DNA from: Ditibartonella apihabitans | GTDB taxonomy: Bacteria > Pseudomonadota > Alphaproteobacteria > Rhizobiales > Rhizobiaceae | Direction of reading: 5' to 3' | DNA: 64,000 nt | Assembly: GCF_002007485.1 (NCBI RefSeq) | Contig: NZ_CP015820.1 | Location: 2,234,501-2,298,500, forward strand | Part shown: positions 1-8,873 of the stretch, one piece after another | Layout: the number at the start of each line of letters is the position of its first letter | Numbering within the stretch: the first letter of the stretch is position 1 | Notes under the pieces: generated by a model | What the model saw: the letters and a program-made list of their open reading frames with translations, nothing else | Told to the model about the DNA's origin: nothing | The model's database searches: none | Translations under genes and position numbers: made by a program

Positions 1-103
1 ACGAAAAGGGCTGGAACGCTTCATCTGGCACCATGCGCTGTTTGCCGCAGCAAGTTATTTCATCATTTTGAGTATTCTATCTTTCATTGTAACGCGGATC
101 TAA
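1..103 (+). CDS. DUF1656 (AaeX-like) small membrane protein, 3' end only
   Basis: An open frame enters from the left edge and stops at TAA 101-103. Its visible C-terminus has the order aromatic-Ile-Trp-His-His-Ala-Leu-Phe followed by one hydrophobic helix, which resembles the end of AaeX/DUF1656 proteins (typical motif Trp-His-Pro-Ala-Leu-Phe, then a membrane segment). DUF1656 genes sit next to HlyD-type adaptors and FUSC-family permeases in aromatic-acid efflux systems, and an AaeA-like adaptor starts six bases downstream here. The start and any permease gene lie outside the window. Identification rests on the short C-terminal motif plus context. Confidence 0.75.
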   Translation, partial: RKGLERFIWHHALFAAASYFIILSILSFIVTRI

Positions 104-108
104 CGGAT

Positions 109-984
109 ATGAACAAGCTTATAGCCAATTCCGGTCGTATATTTTTCACCCTTGTCATGGCTCTGGTAGCCGGACTTCTCCTCTGGCAGTTATGGAACTA
201 CTACATGAACGACCCATGGACGAGAGATGGCAAAATCAGTGCCGATGTTGTTCGTGTCGCACCTGATGTTTCCGGCTTTGTAACCGAAGTCCATGTGGTT
301 GATAACCAGCTTGTCAAACAGGGCGATGTTCTTTTCACAATCGATCAGGCACGTTTTTCTTTGGCTCTGGAAGATGCTCAAGCGATGGTTGACAATGCCA
401 AAGCCGCTCACGATCAGGCAAAACGCGACCTCGAACGCGACCAGAAACTCGATGACAAAACCATCACCCGCCAACAATTGGAAACTGCTGCTATGCAGGA
501 ATTGCAAACTGCCGCCACTTTGCGTAAGGCAATCGTCCAGCTCGATACTGCAAAGCTTGACCTTGAACGCTCGACAGTTCGTGCTGCTGTCAATGGCAAA
601 CTGACCAATTTCTCGCTTCAACCTGGAGAATATGTCACGCAAGGTAAACCGGTTACGGCTCTCGTTGACACCGATTCGTTTTATGCTTCCGGATATTTTG
701 AGGAAAACAAACTCGACCGTATTCGCATCGGCAGTCGTGCAACGATCCACATTATGGGCTCAAACACTGTTTTGACCGGTGTTGTTGAAGGGTTTGCTGC
801 CGGCATTGAAGACCGTGAACGCACACAGACGACAAGCCTTCTTGCCAATGTTGCACCAACTTTCAACTGGGTTCGCCTTGCCCAACGTATACCGGTCCGT
901 ATCAAGCTTGATCCGGTCCCTGACAGTGTCCATCTGGTATCGGGGCGTACGATCAGTGTCGCTATTGAAGAAAAGAAGCAATAA
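109..984 (+). CDS. AaeA-like HlyD family membrane fusion protein
   Basis: This 291-residue periplasmic adaptor should link an inner-membrane efflux permease to the envelope. An N-terminal membrane anchor (about residues 11-32) is followed by a lipoyl/barrel-sandwich half with the motif VAPDVSGFVTEVHV (about 46-59), a central alpha-hairpin rich in Ala, Gln, Lys and Asp (about 85-150), and the second lipoyl half with LQPGEYVTQGKPV. The order and size match AaeA/EmrA-type proteins of p-hydroxybenzoate or aromatic-acid efflux. The ATG lies just after the stop of the DUF1656 gene, so the two are probably one transcript. The substrate cannot be read from the sequence. Confidence 0.88.
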   Translation: MNKLIANSGRIFFTLVMALVAGLLLWQLWNYYMNDPWTRDGKISADVVRVAPDVSGFVTEVHVVDNQLVKQGDVLFTIDQARFSLALEDAQAMVDNAKAAHDQAKRDLERDQKLDDKTITRQQLETAAMQELQTAATLRKAIVQLDTAKLDLERSTVRAAVNGKLTNFSLQPGEYVTQGKPVTALVDTDSFYASGYFEENKLDRIRIGSRATIHIMGSNTVLTGVVEGFAAGIEDRERTQTTSLLANVAPTFNWVRLAQRIPVRIKLDPVPDSVHLVSGRTISVAIEEKKQ

Positions 985-1161
985 CCGGTTGATTTTCGTC
1001 AAGATTTTTCGTCACTTAACTGCAACAGATTTAACTTTTTTTTACTTTAATCATGGAAAAGGTTTGTCAAAGTGCTGTTCTTTCATTGTCGAAAAATAAA
1101 CTTCGCTATATGACAACACACAATTTGATATTTACTAATCACATTTGATCGGAGAGATAAA

Positions 1162-1308
1162 ATGTCAGCCAAGAGAGCCACTCTGGTGACTGTTGCAGCT
1201 CTTTTCACATTTATTGTTGTCGCTGCAGGTATTGGTTCGGTAGGTGCCGGAAATAACGAATTTATGACCAAAGACGGCTATGGTGTTCACAACACCATGC
1301 ACCAATGA
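1162..1308 (+). CDS. Small single-span membrane protein, 48 aa, unknown function
   Basis: A 48-codon frame starts at ATG 1162 behind a strong ribosome-binding site (GGAGAG, about six bases upstream) and ends at TGA 1306-1308. The product has a short basic N-terminus (MSAKR), one hydrophobic helix (about residues 6-30) and a polar tail containing Asn, Asp and His. A rho-independent terminator begins 46 bases after the stop, which supports a real short transcript. No family is recognised. It may be a separate monocistronic gene, since 177 bases separate it from the efflux adaptor. Confidence 0.6.
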   Translation: MSAKRATLVTVAALFTFIVVAAGIGSVGAGNNEFMTKDGYGVHNTMHQ

Positions 1309-1353
1309 CGAAATGAATTTCCGGAATGAACTCTATCCGGATGAAGAGAGTTT

Positions 1354-1385
1354 GAAAAAGGGGCCTTCTGGCCCCTTCTTTTTCA
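1354..1385 (+). terminator. Rho-independent terminator
   Basis: The stem AAGGGGCC / GGCCCCTT has a TTCT loop and is flanked by an A-run on the left and CTTTTT on the right. It ends the transcript of the 48-residue gene on the plus strand. Confidence 0.85.
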
Positions 1386-2049
1386 TATATCGCGCTTGAT
1401 CTTCGTATTTGTCTTTTCGTATTGAGAAAATCCTGATGAAAACGGTCGTCACTCCCCATCCGGAATAATAAATTCCCCTCGATAAGAAGATCTAAGCCAC
1501 GACCGCTCAAGCTTGAACCTACAGGCAAGCAAGCTTGAATGAACGGGAATAACAAATTCGGATTGTGTGGCTGAACGTTCAGATAGCGCTGTCTATATTT
1601 ATGAGACGATTTTTTCAAAACTGCAGATAGAAGGCTCCCGCTTCCCACATTTCCGGTTACATTTTTTCATCACAACACTATGCTGTCTCGTTAGAACCCT
1701 ATGACGGTTTTGAAATAGCCTTTTGAATTTATGCCCTTTTTCCAAAGCCGTTTCAGGCTCGTCCGTGCTTGCTTCAGGTTAATCTCCGTATCACCGGAGC
1801 CAATCGGTAACAGTACAGCCCCCCACAAAAGAGAGAACGCTTATGGATATTCAGCACGAATAGCAACATAGTGCTTAAAAATTCCGACTTTTCTGTTCCT
1901 TCCTTCCCCTAAGCGGAAAAAACGAAATACGAAAGAGCATTCGTAAGCAGGAAGAATCTATTCAGACAATTTTTGGTAAAAAACACTACGAATACGGATA
2001 ACGGCAAAACAGCAGAAACAACGATATTTAAGCCCGTTAAACCCCGTTT

Positions 2050-2078
2050 AATAAAGCGGCGCCACAAAAGGCGCCACT
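2050..2078 (-). terminator. Rho-independent terminator of the aldo/keto reductase gene
   Basis: On the minus strand, AGTGGCGCC and GGCGCCGCT form a nine-pair stem with one T-G wobble around a TTTTGT loop. A T-rich TTATT tract follows. It lies 27 bases after the stop of the reductase. Confidence 0.6.
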
Positions 2079-2104
2079 TTTATCATGTCAATACAGTGGA
2101 AATT

Positions 2105-2953
2105 TCAACCTTGAAATTCGGCCGGATTTGGTCCCAATCGGCCATCGACTTTATCAAGGGCTGCAATCGCGTCATGATTGGCAGCGGTAAGCGCAAAGTC
2201 GAATATATTGAAATTCTCGGCCATACGTTCCGGTGATTGCGATTTCGGAATAGCGATTGTGCCCATTTCGATATGCCAACGCAAAATAATTTGTGCGACA
2301 GTCTTATGATGTTCATCGGCAATCTTTTTCAACACCGGATCATCAAAAAATTGCCCCCGACCGAGTGGTGCCCATGCTTCTGTCAATATATTATTCTTGT
2401 CGTGAAATATGCGTAATTGCTTTTGTTGAAAATGCGGGTGCAATTCCACCTGATTGACCGCGGGAGCAACACCGGTTTCCTTGATGAGGCGCTCAAGATC
2501 GACAATACGGAAATTGCAAACGCCGATTGAACGAACGCGGTTTTCCTGTTTGAGCCTGATCAAAGCTTTCCACGTTTCTACAAAAAGATCACGTGCTGGC
2601 AACGGCCAATGAATAAGATAGAGATCAATTGCATTCATATTGAGCCGTTTGGCACTTTCTTCAAAAGCGCGCATCGTATTGTCATAGCCTTGGTCGCTAT
2701 TCCACACTTTGGTGGTAATAAAAATATTTTTGCGTTCGATACCTGAATCAGCGACACCAAGCCCGACACCTTTTTCATTGTCATAAGCTTTGGCTGTATC
2801 AATGTGCCGGTAGCCTGTCTTTATTGCCTGTTTAACAGCATCTCTGGTATCTTGTTCGGGAATTTTAAAAACCCCGAAGCCCAATTGTGGAATGGACAAG
2901 CCATCATTCATCTTAAGCAAGGGAACCGATATTTTTTGTGATAATTCTGGCAT
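2105..2953 (-). CDS. Aldo/keto reductase (2,5-diketo-D-gluconate reductase type)
   Basis: This 282-residue NADPH-dependent carbonyl reductase has the complete AKR fold signature. HIDTAKAYDNE carries catalytic Asp52 and Tyr57, TTKVWN carries Lys82, LYLIHWP carries His115, and the C-terminal AIPKSQSPERMAEN binds the cofactor. Length and motifs match the AKR5 group (DkgA/DkgB-like), which reduces 2,5-diketo-gluconate, methylglyoxal and small aldehydes. It is monocistronic with its own terminator. The window also holds a gluconate-dehydrogenase-type complex, so a ketogluconate substrate is possible, but that link is inference. Confidence 0.9.
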   Translation of the reverse strand: MPELSQKISVPLLKMNDGLSIPQLGFGVFKIPEQDTRDAVKQAIKTGYRHIDTAKAYDNEKGVGLGVADSGIERKNIFITTKVWNSDQGYDNTMRAFEESAKRLNMNAIDLYLIHWPLPARDLFVETWKALIRLKQENRVRSIGVCNFRIVDLERLIKETGVAPAVNQVELHPHFQQKQLRIFHDKNNILTEAWAPLGRGQFFDDPVLKKIADEHHKTVAQIILRWHIEMGTIAIPKSQSPERMAENFNIFDFALTAANHDAIAALDKVDGRLGPNPAEFQG

Positions 2954-3686
2954 CTATTGTCCTTGAATCTCCTGTTAAAATGAACTTCGCTCCACATGCG
3001 TTAGCAACGCATATGGATTATTCTTCAATGGTCATCATAATGCATAATCCCTTGAATTGACAGCAAGGGAAAAAAGCTTTTTCATAACAAATAAAATTGA
3101 TAGCCATATTTTAATTTTAAAAAACAAGAATTTTCTTAATTATTCGTCAAAAATGATTAAAAAATAAAATAAAAACAATCTATTTATAAAATTATTTTTA
3201 CACCTTTTCCATCATCATTGGCACTCTATATTTAAAGAAAATTGTTTCAATAAAATATTATTTTAAAATTTCATAAAATGAAATTTTCAGGCTCACGCAC
3301 CGGTCCATGATATGAAGCAGATTTGCGAGCCTGTGCCCCTCCTATTTCTTTTACTGTAACTCAAAAAAGTCGAACCGGTTTCACAAAAACTTTCGAAAAA
3401 CGATTTGTTCAGATTTTTTAATATCGAAATAGGAAATCTTTATCGCATAAGCTCACTCGATCAGGGTCTCTCCATGATGAAATTCAATAACGGCAACTAT
3501 CGGGATGAAGCCATATGCAAAATTCGTCAATTTTTCTATTTTACAGAGCGTAAAATCGGACAATTTTGCTATTCTTTCTCCCTTCTTTAACCGGAGCTGA
3601 CAGATACGGGAAAGCTCCACCCGAAAATGTGAAAGGGAAAATAGGCCTCTCGGATATTTTTAATTGGCTCATCGCTTGACTGTTAT
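2954..3686. other. AT-rich gene-free spacer
   Basis: No gene is seen. The stretch from about 3060 to 3290 is extremely rich in A and T, with many A-runs and T-runs. A 61-codon frame near 3405-3590 has no ribosome-binding site and is low in information. Promoter-like sequence for the reductase must lie at the left end of this spacer. Confidence 0.5.
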
Positions 3687-4370
3687 TCAAGCGATTCCGG
3701 TCAATCTTTTTGTCCAGTCTTCAATCTGGTGACTGTCCAGTCTTTTTTGTGCAAGAGATCGCCAGCTCGGCGATAATTCTTCAAGGGACGCAATTTGTGA
3801 TAATTCATCATAATCATTGCGTGTCACGTAAAAAGCCTTCCATATCCGATAAATAGTCCAATCTTCGTGACGTCGTTCGAGGAGTTCAAGCTCGTCTTGC
3901 AGAGTGACTTCACCCTCCTCTAAAACACGATAATACCAGCCTGTTCGCCCGCTCTTTTGTGTGCGCAGTGACATATCGGCTATACCGAACCTTACATTGA
4001 GCCGAAAACATGGTTGTCTTCCTTGAGAAACTTCAATGATTGCCTTGCCTAACCGGAATATATCGCCAACCGCGATATTTTTTTCACTCACGCCTGACGT
4101 TGAAAGGTTTTCTCCAAAGGCAGTCGGCGTTTCAAACACCACTTTATGCCCCAATTCCTTCTGCCAATATGCATAATGGTCGAAATCATAATGATGGACT
4201 GCCTTTTCCGGACCGCCATGATGTTTCTTGTCTGCCTGCTCATCACCGATAAAGCCGGTTTTGGTGAGTAAAAGCGGCCTATCGACCGGTTTTTTGTCGA
4301 TTCCGCTTTGTAAGTTGTCAGGCCCGATAGACTTGATCGGTCCGACAGAGAGTGCCAAAAGTTTTACCAT
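3687..4370 (-). CDS. MOSC domain protein (YiiM-like)
   Basis: MOSC domains are related to the C-terminus of molybdenum-cofactor sulfurase; YiiM-type proteins use molybdenum cofactor in detoxifying N-hydroxylated compounds. The motifs seen are the N-terminal LALSVGPIKSI, the GDEQADKKHHGGPEKAVHHY segment and the conserved Cys in GRQPCFRLNVRF, all typical of YiiM. The ATG at 4370 is preferred to an upstream TTG at 4409 because the family begins at this point and GGCGGGA lies about ten bases before it. The product is 227 residues. It is separated from the upstream AsmA-like gene by about 50 bases and may share its transcript. Confidence 0.85.
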   Translation of the reverse strand: MVKLLALSVGPIKSIGPDNLQSGIDKKPVDRPLLLTKTGFIGDEQADKKHHGGPEKAVHHYDFDHYAYWQKELGHKVVFETPTAFGENLSTSGVSEKNIAVGDIFRLGKAIIEVSQGRQPCFRLNVRFGIADMSLRTQKSGRTGWYYRVLEEGEVTLQDELELLERRHEDWTIYRIWKAFYVTRNDYDELSQIASLEELSPSWRSLAQKRLDSHQIEDWTKRLTGIA

Positions 4371-4424
4371 TTTTTGTCCCGCCAATTCCGTAAAAAGGCC
4401 TTTTAACAAGCCCGATAGTGCGGT

Positions 4425-6320
4425 TTATCGATCTTCGGCGATTTCGTTATCTTTTTCAAGATCAATCCCGTCATCAGGAAAACCATTTCCCGATAACAAG
4501 AAATTCAAAGGTTTAACCAAGCTATTTGCAACGCAGGTGACATCCTGACACGAGGCATCGGAACGAGGAACTTTTTCAAGTACCGAATGAAGCTTGATCT
4601 GATAGCCCTTTTTCTTAACCCCATCATTTTGCAGATCGGCTTTTCCTTTTGCCAGAAGTCGCCAATTGCCGATAAACATAGAAGATTTGTCGATAAGCAG
4701 ATTTTCATCGGTAATGGTTGATTCGATATCCCAGCGGTCGAAACCGGTAGAAACATTATCGGATTTTTCTATGTGGGTTTTATCGTCAGAGCTTATGGCT
4801 CTCCGGATCGAATGAATGTCATAACCTTTAAGAGTGCCCGATGACATATTCAACGTCAAATGCCCCTGCATTTTGGAAAGTACGTCCGGCCAATGGGTGA
4901 ACGGTGCATGCATTGTCAATATGAAACCGGTTTTGGCAATAACCGGAAAGGGGCGTTGAAAAGCTTGTGCTATTGACTGGAGATCAAGCGAGTTTCCCGA
5001 TATGCGCCCTTCAATACCGGCTTTGTCATTATCGCGACTGATCTGGATATTTGATTGTATGGCCCCGCCAAAAGCGTTGGCATTGCCAAGATCGAATATG
5101 CCTTTTCCATTTCTGATCTGGATAGCGGCAGCAAGATTATTGAGAGTGACGTTGCCGAGTTTTGCTTCCGGTGCCGACATCCGTATATCAAGGCCGATGC
5201 GGTCAAGAACAGAAAGATCAAGAAATTCGTTTTTCTCTTCATCGGGGAAAAACGTCGCAATTAATGTATCAAGATTGAGCCTATCGAAAGCAAGCGACCC
5301 GCTTACAAGCGGCAAGTCATCCTGATAGCCGGTGGCCAAAGCGCCACGCGCATTATCTTTGTCAAAACTGAAAATGATATTGTTGAATTGCATATGTCCG
5401 GGTTGGGCAGAAAAATCCGATTCCCAAACCAGCGGGGCCTTCAAGCCCTGTCCCAACAACTGGTGATAGCCCAACCAATCCAGAGTTTTGTTCCAGCCTG
5501 GCGAGCGGGCGGAAAGCCTGCCGTCGAAAATATAATTGTCCGAAAGCCGCCCCTTTCCTTCAAACGTAATACCGCCACTTAAAGAATTGAGACTGGCTCT
5601 GAGATCACTCGTACCGCCGGACAACAATATCAGCGCCTGCATAGCATCGATACGTAAATCGGTCGCCTGCCCGTGCCATAACGCGTTGGCGCGAAAACTT
5701 GCCGCCCTTGTTGATTCGGGCCATTCGACAACGGCATTAAGAGCAGTGATTTTTTCAGCCATCCCGCCAAGACTTTTGCGATAAAGGAGTTCGCCATTTT
5801 CAATAACAATCCTGCCGAAAGGCTGGTTGAGAAGGCGTGTCGTATCCGGATGATCGGGATTTTTTTCCACAATTTCGCGCGCTTCACGAACTGCTGATCC
5901 TAGACTTCCCTGCGAACGGGAAAGAGTGTCGAAAAAATCCGCAACTGTTTTGACCGGTTCTTCCATAACAAAATGCGGATTGATGATGCGGGTCTGCGAA
6001 AACGAAATATGCCCGAGCAAAGCATCAAAGAGTGATAAATCGACCTCAATACGCTCCGCCTCCATAAGTGGAGCGGCTTCATCATTCATCGGCGTGAGCG
6101 TAACGCCGGAAAGTGACGCTTTGGGATAGGGAAAAAGATCAAGGTGCGGAGCTTCACGCAATTGCACATTATAGCCGGTCCAGGCACTGAGATCCTGCGC
6201 CAGACGAATCCGGATAGCATCGGTCGAGACGACAAGCGGCAATAACAGGAAAATTGCCACGCCGACAATAACCAGCAAAAAAATCAGAGCGCCGACATAT
6301 TTTACGATTTTTTTGTGCAC
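4425..6320 (-). CDS. AsmA family protein
   Basis: This 631-residue protein begins with a membrane anchor (about residues 8-31, LIFLLVIVGVAIFLLLPLVV) followed by the typical AsmA start: an Asp/Arg-rich segment, LSAWTGYNVQLREAPHLDLFPYPKASLSGVTL, then long beta-rich repeats and the C-terminal AsmA segment with a LLSGNGFPDDG tail. AsmA-like proteins form groove-shaped bridges in the periplasm and are linked to phospholipid transport to the outer membrane. The start codon is GTG at 6320 behind GGGACGAG. The role is a family inference. Confidence 0.85.
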   Translation of the reverse strand: MHKKIVKYVGALIFLLVIVGVAIFLLLPLVVSTDAIRIRLAQDLSAWTGYNVQLREAPHLDLFPYPKASLSGVTLTPMNDEAAPLMEAERIEVDLSLFDALLGHISFSQTRIINPHFVMEEPVKTVADFFDTLSRSQGSLGSAVREAREIVEKNPDHPDTTRLLNQPFGRIVIENGELLYRKSLGGMAEKITALNAVVEWPESTRAASFRANALWHGQATDLRIDAMQALILLSGGTSDLRASLNSLSGGITFEGKGRLSDNYIFDGRLSARSPGWNKTLDWLGYHQLLGQGLKAPLVWESDFSAQPGHMQFNNIIFSFDKDNARGALATGYQDDLPLVSGSLAFDRLNLDTLIATFFPDEEKNEFLDLSVLDRIGLDIRMSAPEAKLGNVTLNNLAAAIQIRNGKGIFDLGNANAFGGAIQSNIQISRDNDKAGIEGRISGNSLDLQSIAQAFQRPFPVIAKTGFILTMHAPFTHWPDVLSKMQGHLTLNMSSGTLKGYDIHSIRRAISSDDKTHIEKSDNVSTGFDRWDIESTITDENLLIDKSSMFIGNWRLLAKGKADLQNDGVKKKGYQIKLHSVLEKVPRSDASCQDVTCVANSLVKPLNFLLSGNGFPDDGIDLEKDNEIAEDR

Positions 6321-6421
6321 CTCGTCCCTTTACTCTCTATTAACCATAAAAGAATAAAACCGAATTACATTTCGGCTTCCAGTGAAAAGCTTGTTTCTGA
6401 AATGCCCTTGTTTAAATTTTT

Positions 6422-6448
6422 GCCGGGTCTTTTTGCCCGGCATTTTTT
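6422..6448 (+). terminator. Orphan plus-strand terminator
   Basis: GCCGGG and CCCGGC pair around an eight-base loop and are followed by ATTTTTT. The T-tract lies on the plus strand, but both neighbouring genes are on the minus strand. It could end a short transcript starting near 6330-6360, where a small CCGAA/TTCGG hairpin also lies. Confidence 0.6.
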
Positions 6449-6526
6449 AGATGAATTTTGACCGCACGACAATAACAATGGTTAAAAACCCGCCTTTATG
6501 CCCCGCTTAGCTCAATAAACATTTGG

Positions 6527-7225
6527 TTAGCGCAATAGACATTTGGCTAAAAAATGCAAAATTGTGTCATTGCGGCGAATACTGTGTCTTGGCAGTTCGT
6601 AATCCCCTTCATTTCCACGTGCCCGTGATTTGATGGTTGTTACAGCAAAATGATAACCGGCTGCTTTCACTATTTTGCGTATTGCTTCATTTTCATCGCC
6701 AAATGGATAGGCAAAAGAAACAAGCGGCGCCCCGAGCTCCTCCTCGAGCTTTTGCTTGTTTTCGACGATCTGACGTTTTGCTTCTTGAAGTGGAATATCT
6801 TTCAAATGCAGGTGGTCATTCGTGTGGCCTCCCACTTCATGTCCATGGGCGGCCCAGTCTCTCATTTCATCAAATGTCATGATTTTATTGCGTTCCGAAC
6901 GCTCGTTATCCCATGAATTATCAAGCCCCATATGGGAGGAGACAAAAAAATTCGTGGCACTGAACCCCAATTCGTCGAGAATAGGCATAGCGTCCTGATA
7001 GACAGATAAAAAACCGTCGTCGAAAGTAATGGCTGCAACTCTGTCTTTTTTTTCACCCCGAATATAGGGCATTGCCTCTCGGAGAGACAAACCTTTAAAG
7101 CCAAGCCGCTTCAGAACGCGCATTTGTTTGGCAAATTTTTTAACAGTTACGTAATTCGAACGCCCCGGAATTCCCGCTTTGGGTGGCATTCCAATGTGAT
7201 GATAAAGAAGAATGGGGACAGCCAT
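6527..7225 (-). CDS. Polysaccharide deacetylase (NodB homology domain)
   Basis: The 232-residue product is a carbohydrate esterase 4 family enzyme. It has the metal-binding and catalytic TFDDG motif (67-71) and the HTNDH motif with His134 and His138, followed by FAYPFGDEN. No signal peptide is evident, so it may act on the cytoplasmic side. It starts two bases after the stop of the upstream GT25 gene, giving a tightly coupled pair for modifying a surface glycan or LPS. The exact substrate is unknown. Confidence 0.87.
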   Translation of the reverse strand: MAVPILLYHHIGMPPKAGIPGRSNYVTVKKFAKQMRVLKRLGFKGLSLREAMPYIRGEKKDRVAAITFDDGFLSVYQDAMPILDELGFSATNFFVSSHMGLDNSWDNERSERNKIMTFDEMRDWAAHGHEVGGHTNDHLHLKDIPLQEAKRQIVENKQKLEEELGAPLVSFAYPFGDENEAIRKIVKAAGYHFAVTTIKSRARGNEGDYELPRHSIRRNDTILHFLAKCLLR

Positions 7226-7226
7226 C

Positions 7227-7966
7227 TCAACCTTCCTGACGTTTTGATAAAGCCCTGATACGATGCCGATAAAGCGGACGTGCTATTTCACGGTAAAGGC
7301 GGGCAAAAAGCGAATGTTTACTTTTTATTGTCGAACCACCCAGTTTCGCAGAAATTTCACGAACCACCGGCGGTAAAATAACCTCGGGATGAACACCGGT
7401 TTTCCAATAAAGTTGCTCGCTTGTGTCGACCGGCCGATCGAATATTCCGGTTGCATCAAGAAGTTTCTTGGCGGCATTGCGCCCGACAAGCTGGGCAACC
7501 TGCCCCAAACCGGTTTCTGTTGGCCTGATCAGTTTAATGTCATCTTTTTCGGCAATTATTTTACCGGTCTCGCGCAACCGGAAAGGAAAACGGATGAAAC
7601 TGTCGCAATTACTGTTCTCAACTGCGAAACGGAAAACTTCATCAAATCGCTCGTCGAGGGCAACATCGTCTTCAACCACAAAACCGGCATCTAACCTCTC
7701 ATCAATTATTTTTTGCCAGGCGAGCCTGTGGGATAAAAAACACGCAATTTCATTTTTGATAATGTGAAAGGATAATAAGGACGATAGAGCTTTTTTTGAT
7801 AAAAGCGATGAATTGTTTGATCATCCAGAGAAAGACTATCTATCGCATTTAAAACAATTGTCGGACATGGGAGATATTTCTTCAAAAGCGCTACCTGACT
7901 TTCCCGTTCATTTGCCCGTTCAAGATGAATAACAAGTGCTTTAATGGTTTTTAATGAACCGTTCAT
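7227..7966 (-). pseudogene. Glycosyltransferase family 25 (LPS biosynthesis), single-base frameshift
   Basis: The gene starts at ATG 7966 behind AGGATAACT and reads as a GT25 protein (KALVIHLERANERESQVALLKKYLPCP). It runs out of frame at the poly-T tract 7753-7757 (A5 on the coding strand). Adding one A restores NEIACFLSHRLAWQKII and then FVVEDDVALDERF, where ALSHR-like and EDD motifs are hallmarks of this family. Without it, translation stops about 20 codons later. The second half (from GTG 7679) is an intact frame to 7227. The gene is followed immediately by the deacetylase. It may be a true pseudogene, a slippage switch, or a homopolymer sequencing error. Confidence 0.85.
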
Positions 7967-8058
7967 AGTTATCCTGAAAATCCGACAGCGGAACCGACAA
8001 GTTTTTTGTCATAATACGGATTGCATGAAAAGAAAACAACGGCGATCAATCACGCATG

Positions 8059-8682
8059 TTACAAGAAATGGCATGTTCCCTCGTCTATACGCTCACGCAC
8101 CCATTTTTCTTCTGATGACCAGGCATGATGCTTCCATCCCTGCCAGGTAAAACCGCAGATAAAAATTTCCCATTCCGACAAATCGAACTGTTTCAAACAA
8201 TCCCAAATGCCGAGATAGCCGGTCGATGGAAACCATTCCTTGAGTTTATTGCCTTCAATGCCGATTTCAGCACAAGCTTCAAGATAGAACTGCGCGGATT
8301 TTATCACCACATCCTTGCTCGCCCCGCCAAAAACTTTGATAGCCTTATCGGTCCAGTCGAGCCTTCGATGTTTTAACAATTGCGAGCCCAGGCGGGGACG
8401 TGCAAAATAAGTCTTCATAATATAGGGATGATAGACCAGCGTAATGAGCTCGGCCTGCTTAAAAAATTTGTATTCCAGAAAAGAATGATCTTCAAGTTTC
8501 TCCTGCATTGGCTTGCCGGAGTTGCACATCATCAGACAACTGGTCTTTGAACCACTCCAGCCATCAAGAAGTCTAGGACGATTGAAGCGTAAAACATAGT
8601 CTGCGCTATCTATCTCTTCCGACAAATCCCTCGGTAAATCGGCATTTCCAACAACGATGAGTCGTCTTTTTTGAGTACCCAT
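8059..8682 (-). CDS. GT29/sialyltransferase-like protein ('urease operon accessory protein' type)
   Basis: The 207-residue protein starts with IVVGNADLPRDLSEEIDSAD and VLRFNRP, which resembles the sialyl-motif region (Gly-Asn...Ile-Asp...Val-x-Arg-Phe-Asn) of glycosyltransferase family 29. Related rhizobial proteins have been labelled urease operon accessory protein because of position. Here it sits at the head of a glycan cluster (GT25 and deacetylase downstream), far from the urease genes at the right end, so a role in surface-sugar transfer is the better guess. No membrane segment is visible. Donor and acceptor are unknown. Confidence 0.6.
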   Translation of the reverse strand: MGTQKRRLIVVGNADLPRDLSEEIDSADYVLRFNRPRLLDGWSGSKTSCLMMCNSGKPMQEKLEDHSFLEYKFFKQAELITLVYHPYIMKTYFARPRLGSQLLKHRRLDWTDKAIKVFGGASKDVVIKSAQFYLEACAEIGIEGNKLKEWFPSTGYLGIWDCLKQFDLSEWEIFICGFTWQGWKHHAWSSEEKWVRERIDEGTCHFL

Positions 8683-8873
8683 AAAGCCATTCCCAAGTTT
8701 GACGCTTCACGTCCCCGCTTTTAAATGACCGCATACAAGCGGTAATTTACTGTTTTAAATGGCAGAATAATAGAAATTTAATTGTCGGACGCAAGAACTA
8801 TTCGCCGATATTTTAGGAGAATTTTACACTATGTTGCTTCTGCACTTTTTTCTTGGGTTACGGAAAAAACGGC

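Larger units (their letters stand above)
1309..2104. other. Gene-free spacer
   Basis: Apart from the terminators at 1354-1385 and 2050-2078, no convincing gene is seen. The frames present have no ribosome-binding site and no recognisable protein character. Two CAAGCTTG palindromes about 22 bases apart lie near 1508-1538, and a small hairpin (CTCCG / CGGAG) lies near 1783-1800. Neither has an evident role. Confidence 0.5.

Noticed and set aside
1262-1648. 128-codon minus-strand frame after the efflux genes
   Set aside because: It runs through the terminator at 1354-1385 and into the 48-residue gene, with no ribosome-binding site or family motif.
7706-7790. Programmed frameshifting in the GT25 gene
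   Set aside because: No slippery heptamer with downstream structure is evident, and this family is not known to use it; simple base loss is more economical.
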